From an uncultured Erysipelotrichaceae bacterium (GTDB lineage: Bacteria; Bacillota_I; Bacilli_A; Erysipelotrichales; Erysipelotrichaceae): a DNA stretch of 64,000 nucleotides. Positions within the stretch are counted from its first letter, which is position 1, and each line of letters begins with the position of its first letter. Below, in pieces: positions 44,237 to 53,229 of the stretch. The stretch lies in assembly GCA_944326795.1 (NCBI GenBank), contig CALVFJ010000004.1, forward strand, positions 22,872-86,871. Reading direction: 5' to 3'. The notes below the pieces were generated by a model. It did no database searches. It was not told where the DNA came from and saw only the letters and a list, made by a program, of their open reading frames with translations. A program made the position numbers and the translations under genes.

Positions 44237-45199
44237 CTAAATTAAGTTATCAAACAATCGATAAAATTCTTTGCGAGATCTTCTAGGTGTTTCTAAAGCT
44301 TCATTTATCGGCATTGATATAATTTTGTTATCAATAATTCCAACACAATGACCGCCAATGCCTTGCATCAGCAAATCAACGGCTTTTTCACCCATACGAG
44401 CAGCTAAAACACGATCTGTTGGTGTTGGACTTCCTCCTCTTTGAATATGTCCCAAAACTGTTGCTCGGCCACTAAAGCCCGTATTTAACGAAATCTTACG
44501 TGCTAAAGATTCACAATCAGTAATCTTTTCTGAGATGATGACAATTGCATGATTTTTCTTCGCAGCTTGATCAAGATAACGTAAACGTTCTAAGATATCT
44601 AGTTCATCATAGCCAGTCTCTGGTGTAATAACTATTTCCGCACCACAGCTTATTGCAGTCCAAACCGCAAGATCTCCGCAATGATTGCCCATAACTTCTA
44701 CTACGGAGCAACGATGATGGCTGCTAGATGTATCACGTAATTTATCTACATTTTCCACACAGGTATGCAAAGCCGTATCAAAACCAATCGTGAAGTCAGT
44801 TCCTGGTATATCATTGTCAATGGTTCCTGGTAAACCAATACAATTAATTCCACGTTTTGTTAATGCCATCGCTCCGCGGTATGATCCATCACCACCTATT
44901 ACAACAACGGCATCAATGCCATGATCTTTTAACTGTTTAACAGCTTTTTCCTGTACATCGTCATCTTTGAATTCTGGTAAGCGGGCAGAACCTAATTTGG
45001 TACCGCCTCTATCAACCATATCTGAGACATCACCTTTATTTAAAGGCTCAAATATTCCATTGACAAGTCCACGATATCCATCACGGATACCCACAACTTC
45101 TATGCCGTTCGCCAACGCAACACGAGTTACTGAACGTATTGCTGCATTCATTCCCGGAGCATCGCCACCAGAAGTTAAAATACCAATTTTTCTAACCAT
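44237..45199 (-). CDS. pfkA: 6-phosphofructokinase
   Basis: 320 aa ATP-dependent PFK, first committed step of glycolysis. GILTSGGDAPGMNAAIRSV, VIGGDGSYRGA (ATP site with GGDGS), catalytic loop GTIDNDIPGTDFTIGFDTA, VEVMGNHCGDLA, and LGHIQRGGSPTPTDR are all present. The Gly at GGDGS indicates ATP rather than pyrophosphate use. It has its own promoter upstream and is followed by pyk. Confidence 0.98.
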   Translation of the reverse strand: MVRKIGILTSGGDAPGMNAAIRSVTRVALANGIEVVGIRDGYRGLVNGIFEPLNKGDVSDMVDRGGTKLGSARLPEFKDDDVQEKAVKQLKDHGIDAVVVIGGDGSYRGAMALTKRGINCIGLPGTIDNDIPGTDFTIGFDTALHTCVENVDKLRDTSSSHHRCSVVEVMGNHCGDLAVWTAISCGAEIVITPETGYDELDILERLRYLDQAAKKNHAIVIISEKITDCESLARKISLNTGFSGRATVLGHIQRGGSPTPTDRVLAARMGEKAVDLLMQGIGGHCVGIIDNKIISMPINEALETPRRSRKEFYRLFDNLI

Positions 45200-45225
45200 A
45201 AGAATTCTCCTTTAATGACACAACT

Positions 45226-45254
45226 ATTTTACCATTTTAGTTATTTATAAACAA
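45226..45254 (-). promoter_or_regulatory. pfkA-pyk promoter
   Basis: Minus-strand TTGTTT (45249-45254) and TAAAAT (45226-45231) with a 17-nt spacer, overlapping the end of dnaI. An AAAGGAGAATTC ribosome binding site follows. Confidence 0.6.
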
Positions 45255-46132
45255 TTTTTTCTTCGATCTTTTTGCGATAATTCAACGATTTTTGTATTGG
45301 TTTTTATCCTTTCCATCAACCTAACCGCTTTCAATTTATCATCATTGATTATTGCATAATGATTTTCTAAACTTTTTAGATCTTCATTTGATGTATACCA
45401 TGTACATAATTCATTTTCCATCCGGAAATTTAAGATAGGTAATAAGATATCATCTCTAAACCAACCAGATATCTTTTCAGCACCAATATCATCAAATACA
45501 ACAAATCTAGCACGCTTTAATTCATCGATGATCGGCTCATACTCATTAGTATTGATCAAGCTTTTTATTTTTAAAGATAAACTAGGAACATGAACAAAAG
45601 CAACCCTTTCCTGTTTCTTAGCATGAAAATTACATGCGCAAGCGGCTAAATAGCTTTTACCGCTTCCCATGCTACCAAATAAATATACATTTTGCATGCT
45701 CTCACAGCAACCATTTAGCTGCCACAATACTTTTAGATAATTTCCATCTTCTTTATCAAGATCTATCTTTTTAAATTCCACATCATAATGGGCCTTAGGC
45801 AGATCACATTGATAATAATACTTTAAATGATCGACTTGTTTTTCATATGTCTGTTTATATTTGCATTCTCTATATACTTCTAAAAGCATACCTTCATAAT
45901 CAATATCCAGATATTTGCCAAGAAGGTTTTGTTTACAATTATCCAATCCTGAACATTGTTTGCAAATTGCAACGTTTTGCTGATAGCGATAAAATTTATT
46001 TGGATATTTATAAAGTAATTCTTTTTTAAAACCTTTTCGCTTAAATAAATCAATAATTAGTGGATCGCTCTTTAAACTTTCAATTAATTTGCTATTATCA
46101 ATATTTTTAGTCTTAAATTCGATCTTATCCAT
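45245..46132 (-). CDS. dnaI: Primosomal helicase loader DnaI
   Basis: 295 aa AAA+ ATPase that loads the replicative helicase. The N-terminal domain has a Cys cluster CKQCSGLDNCKQ, the zinc site of DnaI. Walker A is LFGSMGSGKSYLAACACNF, Walker B is ARFVVFDDIGAEKISGW, and sensor I is TWYTSNEDL. The end has AVRLMERIKTNTKIV. It overlaps dnaB by 8 nt, the usual Firmicute dnaB-dnaI pairing. Confidence 0.95.
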   Translation of the reverse strand: MDKIEFKTKNIDNSKLIESLKSDPLIIDLFKRKGFKKELLYKYPNKFYRYQQNVAICKQCSGLDNCKQNLLGKYLDIDYEGMLLEVYRECKYKQTYEKQVDHLKYYYQCDLPKAHYDVEFKKIDLDKEDGNYLKVLWQLNGCCESMQNVYLFGSMGSGKSYLAACACNFHAKKQERVAFVHVPSLSLKIKSLINTNEYEPIIDELKRARFVVFDDIGAEKISGWFRDDILLPILNFRMENELCTWYTSNEDLKSLENHYAIINDDKLKAVRLMERIKTNTKIVELSQKDRRKNCL

Positions 46133-47294
46133 TTTGTAGCTCCTTTTTTAGTTTTGCTAGCAAAGCATCGCGATCTGTATCATCACCGTTTGACTGATGA
46201 TATTCAGGCATGATCCTAGAAGGCTTAGCTGTATATTTAGCGCTATTTTCTTGTTTACAAGCATTGATTGCATCATCTCTATTTTTTACCCCAATTCTCA
46301 ACCATTGTGCCGCAATCTTTTCAACAAAATTTAATATCAAGCGATTTTGATTAATTTTTAAGACATATTCTACCAATGTATTGATAACTTCATTAGAAAA
46401 TCCATATTTATATGCTAGATTTTCTAAAACAAGACGATCAGAACTAGCAATCTCTACATCGTTTTGTTTAGCTTGTAAAAAAGCAATTGGGCTCGATTGA
46501 TAGATATCTTTAGTATTTAGCTTAGCATTGCCGACTTTGGAAGCAGCTTTTTTTAAGTAATCACCATTAAAGGTCTTTTTTTGATAGTCAATGCTGTTGC
46601 CTACCAAGATGATCATTTCGTCTACGCCAATTCCATTTAAACTAGCAATTTCTCCAATTAATTGTAGATTTTCTTCATTTCTAAGCTCTATCGGAAAGAC
46701 TAAAGCACTAACTTTCTTAAAAAAACGATCATAGTCAAATTTGATATTATCATGATTAACAAAGCTATATTTTGGATGAACTTTATTAAATTTCACTTCA
46801 TCTAGTTTTAAGCTTTCTAATTCATCATCACGCATCTTAGCGCTGATATTTTTAAATTCTTCAAGATTAGCTTTATTGCTAATAAGCTTGCTTGCCGTTA
46901 ATTCAAATTGCTTGGATCCTATCGATCGAAGCAATAATTTAACAAAAAGTTCATTTTTAAAAAAACTTTCTGGTGATAGTGGATGATTGATGATATAGAT
47001 ATAGGTGCTACGATCATCGATGGTTCGGATATAAGTATTCATTAAATTAAACTCTTCCAATTTGCATCTTGCTTTGTATACATCCATGATATTCATGTTT
47101 AATATATCACATAGCCTTCCATGACTTTCTAAGCTTCTTTGACGTAATCCTTCATTGATCAAGCTCAAATATAATAATGTAGCATAAGGGCCAATTATCG
47201 GCTGATATAAAGATAACAAAGACGCATTAAATAAAGGTGACAAATTATCACTCACTTGAATACGATATGTATCTTTTGCTTTTAATTCTGTCAT
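46125..47294 (-). CDS. dnaB: Replication initiation/membrane attachment protein DnaB (DnaB_2 family)
   Basis: 389 aa Firmicute DnaB (not the helicase), which works with DnaD and DnaI in helicase loading at oriC and restart sites. The N-terminal winged-helix part contains LSLYQPIIGPYATLLYLSLINEG. The C-terminal DnaB_2/DnaD-like domain has SPIAFLQAKQND and the LAYKYGFSNEVINTLVEYVL...KIAAQWLRIGV pattern. It starts 4 nt overlapping coaE and runs into dnaI. Confidence 0.92.
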   Translation of the reverse strand: MTELKAKDTYRIQVSDNLSPLFNASLLSLYQPIIGPYATLLYLSLINEGLRQRSLESHGRLCDILNMNIMDVYKARCKLEEFNLMNTYIRTIDDRSTYIYIINHPLSPESFFKNELFVKLLLRSIGSKQFELTASKLISNKANLEEFKNISAKMRDDELESLKLDEVKFNKVHPKYSFVNHDNIKFDYDRFFKKVSALVFPIELRNEENLQLIGEIASLNGIGVDEMIILVGNSIDYQKKTFNGDYLKKAASKVGNAKLNTKDIYQSSPIAFLQAKQNDVEIASSDRLVLENLAYKYGFSNEVINTLVEYVLKINQNRLILNFVEKIAAQWLRIGVKNRDDAINACKQENSAKYTAKPSRIMPEYHQSNGDDTDRDALLAKLKKELQNG

Positions 47295-47854
47295 TTTATG
47301 ATCCTTTCTAACATTTTATCAACTTCAAATTCTAGCTCTTTTAATGAATTATTATTATAAATGACATAATCTGCTTTAGCTATTTGAATTTGGGGATCTA
47401 ATTGTGCATTATAACGTAATATGGCTTGATCATAGCTATATCCTCTATTTAACATCATTCTTTTAATAGCTATATCCTTATCACATGTTATTAAGATGAT
47501 CTTATCAAATAGATCTTCCCATCCGCATTCAAAAAGTATCGCAATTTCAATAAAGTTCACTATATCATGCAATTCTAAGATTTGTTCTTTCACATAAGGA
47601 TGAATTATCTCTTCAAGCTTTTTACGTATTTTATCATCAGAAAAAATAATACTTGCCACTTTTTTTAAATTAATTTCATTATCATTCAGGACATCCCTTC
47701 CCAGCAACTGAATAATGTTTGGATAAGCTACATGCTTACGATCATAGCATCTTTTAGCAACATCATCACAATTTAATACAGGATAGCGACGAGAAATAAA
47801 TTTGCATGCTTCACTTTTACCGCTAGCAATCGTCCCGCACACAGCGATCTTCAT
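47291..47854 (-). CDS. coaE: Dephospho-CoA kinase
   Basis: 187 aa, last step of coenzyme A synthesis. The P-loop is CGTIASGKSEACKFI. LNCDDVAKRCYD holds the conserved Asp, and IIHPYVKEQILE plus AILFECGWEDLFDKIILITCD carry the CoA-domain motifs. RMMLNRGYSYDQAILRYNAQ is the lid. It is 3 nt after mutM and overlaps dnaB by 4 nt; the polA-mutM-coaE-dnaB-dnaI order is conserved in Bacilli. Confidence 0.96.
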   Translation of the reverse strand: MKIAVCGTIASGKSEACKFISRRYPVLNCDDVAKRCYDRKHVAYPNIIQLLGRDVLNDNEINLKKVASIIFSDDKIRKKLEEIIHPYVKEQILELHDIVNFIEIAILFECGWEDLFDKIILITCDKDIAIKRMMLNRGYSYDQAILRYNAQLDPQIQIAKADYVIYNNNSLKELEFEVDKMLERIIK

Positions 47855-47857
47855 CGG

Positions 47858-48673
47858 TCAAGCTCCCTTTTGACAATGCGGACAATAATATGTTCCGCGT
47901 CCTGCTACAACCTTTTTCTTTATCAATGTACGGCATGCCACACAGGGTTGACCTTCTTTTTGATGAACTTTGCATGAAAGCTGAAAACGTCCGGTTACTC
48001 CTAAACTGGAAGTATATGACCTGATAGTGGTTCCTCCTGCTGCTATTGCATCTTTTAATATTTGTTTTGTTCCTTCAACGATCAAAGATATGGTTTGATC
48101 GTCTAAGGAATTAGCGGGATGAGATGGATCGATCTTTGCATAAAAACAAATCTCATCTGCATATATATTACCTATACCTGCTATGATATGCTGATCTAGC
48201 AGATCTTGTTTGATGGCATGACGGCTTTGTTTTAATCTTGGTTTTAAATATTCCACATTAAATTCTTCACTTAATGGCTCAATGCCTAGATCATGAAAAT
48301 GAAGCAAATCAGTGGACAAAGGCCATATTTCCATTCGGCCAAACTTTCTTGTATCATGATATCTAAGCTGTAAACCATTGCTTAAAGTAAAAATAACATG
48401 CATATGTTTGGTAATTGGTTCCATAGGCGCTTGAATATAATATTTTCCCTCCATGCGCAAATGAGATACAAAATAACAATCATCCATTTGGAAAATAAGA
48501 AATTTTCCTCTTCTGTGAAATGAGCGAAAATGCTGATGTAATAAGCTTTTACAAAACAACTCTTTGTTGGTTACGATCGGCTCATATAATACATCTATTG
48601 CTGTGATTTCTTGATCTTTGATCTGTTTTTCAAGGGTTCTAAGAACCGTTTCTACTTCTGGTAATTCTGGCAT
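47858..48673 (-). CDS. mutM: Formamidopyrimidine-DNA glycosylase
   Basis: 271 aa Fpg/MutM removing 8-oxoguanine. After Met removal it starts PELPEVETVLRTLE, with catalytic Pro1 and Glu2. HLRMEGKYYI, YHDTRKFGRMEIW and QHIIAGIGNIYADEICF follow. The C-terminal zinc finger is CKVHQKEGQPCVACRTLI ... RGTYYCPHCQ; its first position region reads C-x2-H, so three Cys and a His or a rearranged set may bind zinc. It overlaps the polA stop by 1-3 nt. Confidence 0.96.
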   Translation of the reverse strand: MPELPEVETVLRTLEKQIKDQEITAIDVLYEPIVTNKELFCKSLLHQHFRSFHRRGKFLIFQMDDCYFVSHLRMEGKYYIQAPMEPITKHMHVIFTLSNGLQLRYHDTRKFGRMEIWPLSTDLLHFHDLGIEPLSEEFNVEYLKPRLKQSRHAIKQDLLDQHIIAGIGNIYADEICFYAKIDPSHPANSLDDQTISLIVEGTKQILKDAIAAGGTTIRSYTSSLGVTGRFQLSCKVHQKEGQPCVACRTLIKKKVVAGRGTYYCPHCQKGA

Positions 48674-51261
48674 TATTTAGCCTCATACCATGTTTTGCCA
48701 ACTTTACAATCAGCCTTTAATGTTACTTTTAGCTGCATAGCATTCTCCATGCCATCTTTTATAATGCATTTCATCAGTTCCTCTTCCTCCTTAACAACAT
48801 CAAAGATCAATTCATCGTGGACCTGCAAGATCATCTTTGACTGACATTGCTTTTCTTGCATGACCTTATCAATATTTATCATCGCAATCTTTATTAGATC
48901 AGCAGCTGATCCTTGAATCGGCGCATTCATTGCTGCTCGTTTCCCAAATTCTTTAACCATATAACTTTTATTATTAATCTCAGGAATCATTCTTCGACGG
49001 TTACTGATTGTTTTTACATATCCATTTTCTTCACAATATGAGATGATTTTTTCCATATACTGCTTGATTCCTGGATAACTAGCCAAATAGTTATCGATAT
49101 ATGTCTTTGCATCTTTTCGCGAGATATGCAACTGAGTAGCTAAGCCAAAATCGCTTATACCATAAACAATCCCAAAATTTACTGCTTTAGCTTTGCGTCG
49201 CATATCAGCATCAACTTCATCACTTTTTACCTTAAATACATCCATGGCTGTTTTAGTATGGATATCCATCCCATGATTAAAAGCATCGATCAAAGTTTTT
49301 TCATCAGCCATATGAGCAAGCATCCTAAGTTCGATCTGCGAATAATCGCTTGAAATAAGGATATTATCTTTACTTGGCAAAAAAGCTTTTCTGATCAATC
49401 TTCCTTCTTCATTACGAACCGAAATATTTTGTAAATTAGGATTTGAACTAGAAAGACGTCCAGTTTCACTTATACATTGATTAAAGGTCGTATGAATCTT
49501 ATGATCATGATATATATATTTTTTTAAGCCTTCAGCATACGTTGAATATATTTTCTGCCATTTACGATAATCTAAGATCAATTCAATGATTGGATGCATT
49601 CCTTGAAGTTTCTCTAGAACTTCTTGTGAAGTGCTTCTTTTTTTGCCACTTGGCAACGCAATTTCATCAAACAATACTACAGCTAATTGCTTTGGTGAAT
49701 TAAGATTAAATTCATGATCAGCATATTTATAAATCTGATTGCTAAGGTCATCAATCTTTTGCTTGCAATCATAAGCAATCTCGTCTAATTTCTGTTCATC
49801 AACGAAGATACCTTCATGTTCCATCTTAAATAAAACCTTGGTCAAAGGCATCTCGATATCATAGAAAAGTTCATGCAATGAATATTCTTCCAATTTATCT
49901 TTGGTCTTACTATATAATTCAAAGACATTTTGAGCTTTTTGACAGCAATATTTTATAGCAGCTTCATCATCACGCAAGATTGGCTTATCACTTGTACCAT
50001 ATATTTCTTTATGATCATGATCTTGCTTTAAATGAAATTCCGCTACGATCTTTTCCCAACTATTTAGCAACGAATTTACCAAAAAGCACGATACCATCGT
50101 ATCGTATGAAAAATTAAATTGTAGATTACTATTTGCTAAAAGATGATAATTATATTTTACGTCATGTCCAATAAGCGTCAAGCTTTCTAACTTACTTGCT
50201 TGAGCTGATAGATCCTCAAGCTTAATATAAAACGTATCATGCCCATTAGAGATTCCAGCACCAATAATTTCTGCATCCATAAAATCATTGGTGGATTGAT
50301 CAAAAACTATTGCCATTCCTTCAGTAAATAATGAAAGATCAATTTCATTGATCGTCTTAAAATTATGATCAACTGTCGAAATTTCAACTTTTGAGCTGCT
50401 ATTTAACTTTTCTTCATACCTTACTTTTAAGCTAGACATCTCTAAGCTTTGCAAAAAATCAATCAAAGTCTGATAATTTGGAACAAATCGACAATCATCA
50501 AGTACTATCTGTAAATCAACATCTGTCTTGATCGTAGCTAATTTTTTGCTCAGCAAAGCGCTTTGTTCCCCAGCAATCATTTTTTCCTGTAACTTACCTT
50601 TTAAATCATGGATATTTGCTAATAAATTTTCGACAGTATTATAAGTTTGTAACAGCTTTACAGCCGTTTTTTCACCAATTCCATATACTCCTGGAATATT
50701 ATCTGAACTATCTCCCATCAATCCTTTAAGATCGATGATCTGTTTTGGTACTAAGCCGAATCGCTCTAATACTGCCTGTTCATCCATTTTTTCCATCTGA
50801 CCGACGCCTTTTCGCATCAACCAAACTGTAGTTGTCTCATCAACCAGTTGCAAAAGATCTTTATCGCTTGATAAGATATGCATTTGACATTCGGGATATT
50901 TTTTTGCCATTGATCCAATGATATCATCTGCTTCGATATCGCTCATTTCTAACCACTTCACATTAAAAGCATCTAAATAATCTCTTATCAATTGAAATTG
51001 TCCAACAAGTTCGATAGGAACTTCTTTCCTTCCGCCCTTATATTCAGCAAACATATCATGTCTAAATGTATGTTTTCCAGCATCAAAAGCAACAAAGACA
51101 TAATCAGGTTCGATCATATCTAATGCTTTTTGAAACATCATTGCAAAGCCATAAACCGCATTGGTATATACACCATTACTGGTCATCAAAAGCTGATGTG
51201 AATTGCTGTAAAACGCTCTAAAAAGCATTGAATTTCCATCTACCATCAACATTTTTTCCAT
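48673..51261 (-). CDS. polA: DNA polymerase I
   Basis: 862 aa. The N-terminal 5' nuclease (MLMVDGNSMLFRAFYS, VFVAFDAGKHTFRH, SDIEADDIIG, GLMGDSSDNIPGVYGIGEKTA) is intact. The central 3'-5' exonuclease domain is degenerate: AIVFDQSTNDFMD and VKYNYHLL replace the catalytic Asp/Glu set, so proofreading is unlikely, as in Bacillus Pol I. The polymerase domain has SSNPNLQNISVR, SSDYSQIELRMLAHM, RRKAKAVNFGIVYGIS and QVHDELIFDV. It is first in the replication-repair run; GAGGTAAGAAAAA precedes the ATG. Confidence 0.98.
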   Translation of the reverse strand: MEKMLMVDGNSMLFRAFYSNSHQLLMTSNGVYTNAVYGFAMMFQKALDMIEPDYVFVAFDAGKHTFRHDMFAEYKGGRKEVPIELVGQFQLIRDYLDAFNVKWLEMSDIEADDIIGSMAKKYPECQMHILSSDKDLLQLVDETTTVWLMRKGVGQMEKMDEQAVLERFGLVPKQIIDLKGLMGDSSDNIPGVYGIGEKTAVKLLQTYNTVENLLANIHDLKGKLQEKMIAGEQSALLSKKLATIKTDVDLQIVLDDCRFVPNYQTLIDFLQSLEMSSLKVRYEEKLNSSSKVEISTVDHNFKTINEIDLSLFTEGMAIVFDQSTNDFMDAEIIGAGISNGHDTFYIKLEDLSAQASKLESLTLIGHDVKYNYHLLANSNLQFNFSYDTMVSCFLVNSLLNSWEKIVAEFHLKQDHDHKEIYGTSDKPILRDDEAAIKYCCQKAQNVFELYSKTKDKLEEYSLHELFYDIEMPLTKVLFKMEHEGIFVDEQKLDEIAYDCKQKIDDLSNQIYKYADHEFNLNSPKQLAVVLFDEIALPSGKKRSTSQEVLEKLQGMHPIIELILDYRKWQKIYSTYAEGLKKYIYHDHKIHTTFNQCISETGRLSSSNPNLQNISVRNEEGRLIRKAFLPSKDNILISSDYSQIELRMLAHMADEKTLIDAFNHGMDIHTKTAMDVFKVKSDEVDADMRRKAKAVNFGIVYGISDFGLATQLHISRKDAKTYIDNYLASYPGIKQYMEKIISYCEENGYVKTISNRRRMIPEINNKSYMVKEFGKRAAMNAPIQGSAADLIKIAMINIDKVMQEKQCQSKMILQVHDELIFDVVKEEEELMKCIIKDGMENAMQLKVTLKADCKVGKTWYEAK

Positions 51262-51290
51262 TTTTTCTTACCTCTATTTCCTATTTTAAA

Positions 51291-51318
51291 AATGAAGTAG
51301 ATCATTATCTACTTCATT
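51291..51318 (-). terminator. Terminator after the ZnuA-like gene
   Basis: Perfect 12-bp stem AATGAAGTAGAT/ATCTACTTCATT with a 4-nt loop and TTTAAAA after it on the minus strand. It begins at the stop codon of the ZnuA-like gene and ends before polA. Confidence 0.85.
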
Positions 51319-52336
51319 ATTCAAGATTATCCGAATTTTGTAACATGTCTTCAGGAATAATGCTTGTAGCCATGCCTTCTAAAGTTTGTAAATTTTCATA
51401 CATGATCGAAATATAATCTTTTCCTTGATTCTTTTGCTCTTCGGTCAAGCTGCTTAGATTATTTAATTCTACGCGCGTAAGATCAAGTTCTTCCTCTAGT
51501 TCATTAAATAGCTCGATCATATCATCGGTCATATTTGGCTCATAGGCAATATACTGTACATGATCTTTCTTGATTCTTTCTTTGATAACTTCTAATTGCT
51601 CATCATTAGGTAATGCACCATATTTGCTTAATATAACCGGATAAACTTCAATATTATATGCCTTCTGCCAGCAGCCAAAGCTTGACGTCATGCTAACAAA
51701 TTTAATTGCTTTATTTTCAAGCAAATTATTTGTAGCTAACTTTTGATAGGCAGCATCAAGCTGTACCAGTTCATTTTCCAGCTTATCACAGTTTTCGCGA
51801 TACATATTAGCACTATCTGGATATTTTTTGGCATACCAATCTGCAATATCTTTTGCCATACTAAGCATCGCAATAGGATCCATCCATAGATACATATCTT
51901 TTTCATTAACATCAACATCATCAAACAATTCTGAATCATAGTAAGGAGATTCAATATATGTTACTTCTGATTGATTATATACCGGTGTATAACGCTGAAA
52001 AAGATAAGTAGCGTTCAAGGTTGATAAATAATTGATATCTTTTACCTTATCATTGATTATGGTCCGATAAACCGTGTTATATGGCTCTACTTGCCCAATT
52101 TCAAATAAAGCATCACTATTTTCTAATATTTCCTCATAATTATCTACAACCGTAGCTCTTTGAACGATCTCATCCGTTTGAATCGATTTATAGCTTGTGG
52201 TATCTTGTGTAATCCTTTGAATAATATAGCCTATGGGATAGACCGTATATGCAACTTGATTATTTAAAGAAGTGCAGCCAGTTAATTGCAGCAACATCAG
52301 CATAGCAATCAATAGTTGAACGACCTTTTTTCTCAT
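51317..52336 (-). CDS. ZnuA/AdcA-like substrate-binding lipoprotein lacking His ligands
   Basis: About 339 aa from the ATG at 52336 (AAGAGGAATAATC ribosome binding site). The lipobox LMLLQLTGC is followed by a cluster A-I metal-binding-protein fold: VAYTVYPIGYIIQRIT at the start, ALFEIGQVEPY, LWMDPIAMLSMAKDIADW, the long linker helix with NELVQLDAAYQKLA, then SSFGCWQKAYN and IAYEPNMTDDMIELFNE. In true zinc/manganese binders the GxEPH, PHxW and SHxAFGYF segments supply histidines; here all three are replaced, and the whole protein has a single His. No permease or ATPase is adjacent. The ligand is unknown. Confidence 0.82.
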   Translation of the reverse strand: MRKKVVQLLIAMLMLLQLTGCTSLNNQVAYTVYPIGYIIQRITQDTTSYKSIQTDEIVQRATVVDNYEEILENSDALFEIGQVEPYNTVYRTIINDKVKDINYLSTLNATYLFQRYTPVYNQSEVTYIESPYYDSELFDDVDVNEKDMYLWMDPIAMLSMAKDIADWYAKKYPDSANMYRENCDKLENELVQLDAAYQKLATNNLLENKAIKFVSMTSSFGCWQKAYNIEVYPVILSKYGALPNDEQLEVIKERIKKDHVQYIAYEPNMTDDMIELFNELEEELDLTRVELNNLSSLTEEQKNQGKDYISIMYENLQTLEGMATSIIPEDMLQNSDNLE

Positions 52337-52385
52337 GATTATTCCTCTTTTCATATCTTAGAGTATACCATAAATTTATCTTTTT

Positions 52386-53060
52386 TCATATAAGACAATG
52401 TTCTTTAAAACTAAAATAATCATTACTTGAAATTATTAAATGATCCAGTACTTTTACACCAATAATATTCATGGCTTCCACGATAACTACTGTTGCTTCT
52501 TTATCAGCTTTTGATGGGAGTAATACTTTGCTTGGGTGATTATGAACAAGTATGATATTGACCGCCTTTTGCTTTAATCCTTCATCAATGATATCTCGTG
52601 GATAAATATTACTGCGATTGATAGTTCCAACAAATAATATTTTATATGATATAAATTGGCACATGCTATTTAGAAAAATAACCAAAAATCTTTCCTGTGA
52701 TTCATGACCAAGTTCTAATTGCAACCACTTCACGACCTTTTTAGGTTCATCTAAGCTGACTTGTAGACACACTTCATTCAAGGCCATACGCCTTGCCAAT
52801 TCAAAACAGGCTTTTAGTTCCAATGCTTTTACTGTTTTGATACCCTTAACCGCACATAGATCATTGATACATAAACTATTTATATTACCGATTCCTTTTG
52901 CTTTACATATCAGTGATTCAGCAATTTGTAAACTGCTTGTATTATGATATCCATTGCGAATGATCAACGCTAATAATTCATTGTTGCTTAAACATTCTAA
53001 TCCATATTTTAAAGCTTTTTCTCGTGGTTTTTCAATTTCTGGTAAATCTTTGATTAGCAT
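52386..53060 (-). CDS. radC: DNA repair protein RadC (JAB/MPN domain)
   Basis: 224 aa. The N-terminal UPF0758/HhH part is PREKALKYGLECLSNNELLALIIRNG, followed by LCAVKGIKTVKALELKACFELARR. The C-terminal MPN+ metalloprotease-like domain has INRSNIYPRDIIDEGL, the JAMM motif VHNHPS...PSKADKEAT, and VLDHLIIS. The biological role of RadC is still unclear. The metal site is complete apart from a longer KVLL insertion after HPS. It diverges from the GatZ-like gene. Confidence 0.94.
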   Translation of the reverse strand: MLIKDLPEIEKPREKALKYGLECLSNNELLALIIRNGYHNTSSLQIAESLICKAKGIGNINSLCINDLCAVKGIKTVKALELKACFELARRMALNEVCLQVSLDEPKKVVKWLQLELGHESQERFLVIFLNSMCQFISYKILFVGTINRSNIYPRDIIDEGLKQKAVNIILVHNHPSKVLLPSKADKEATVVIVEAMNIIGVKVLDHLIISSNDYFSFKEHCLI

Positions 53061-53229
53061 AAAACTTTTGCTCCTTTATTTAAATATAAGCAAGTTTTAT
53101 CACAAATTCCTTTATTATAATCATAAAGCAGGAGTACATGTTCATATTTTATCAAAAAGACAAATTTATTATTAGATTATGCAACTTATTTATTATAAAA
53201 TATTTATAGATAAAAGGAGATGAATAAAA

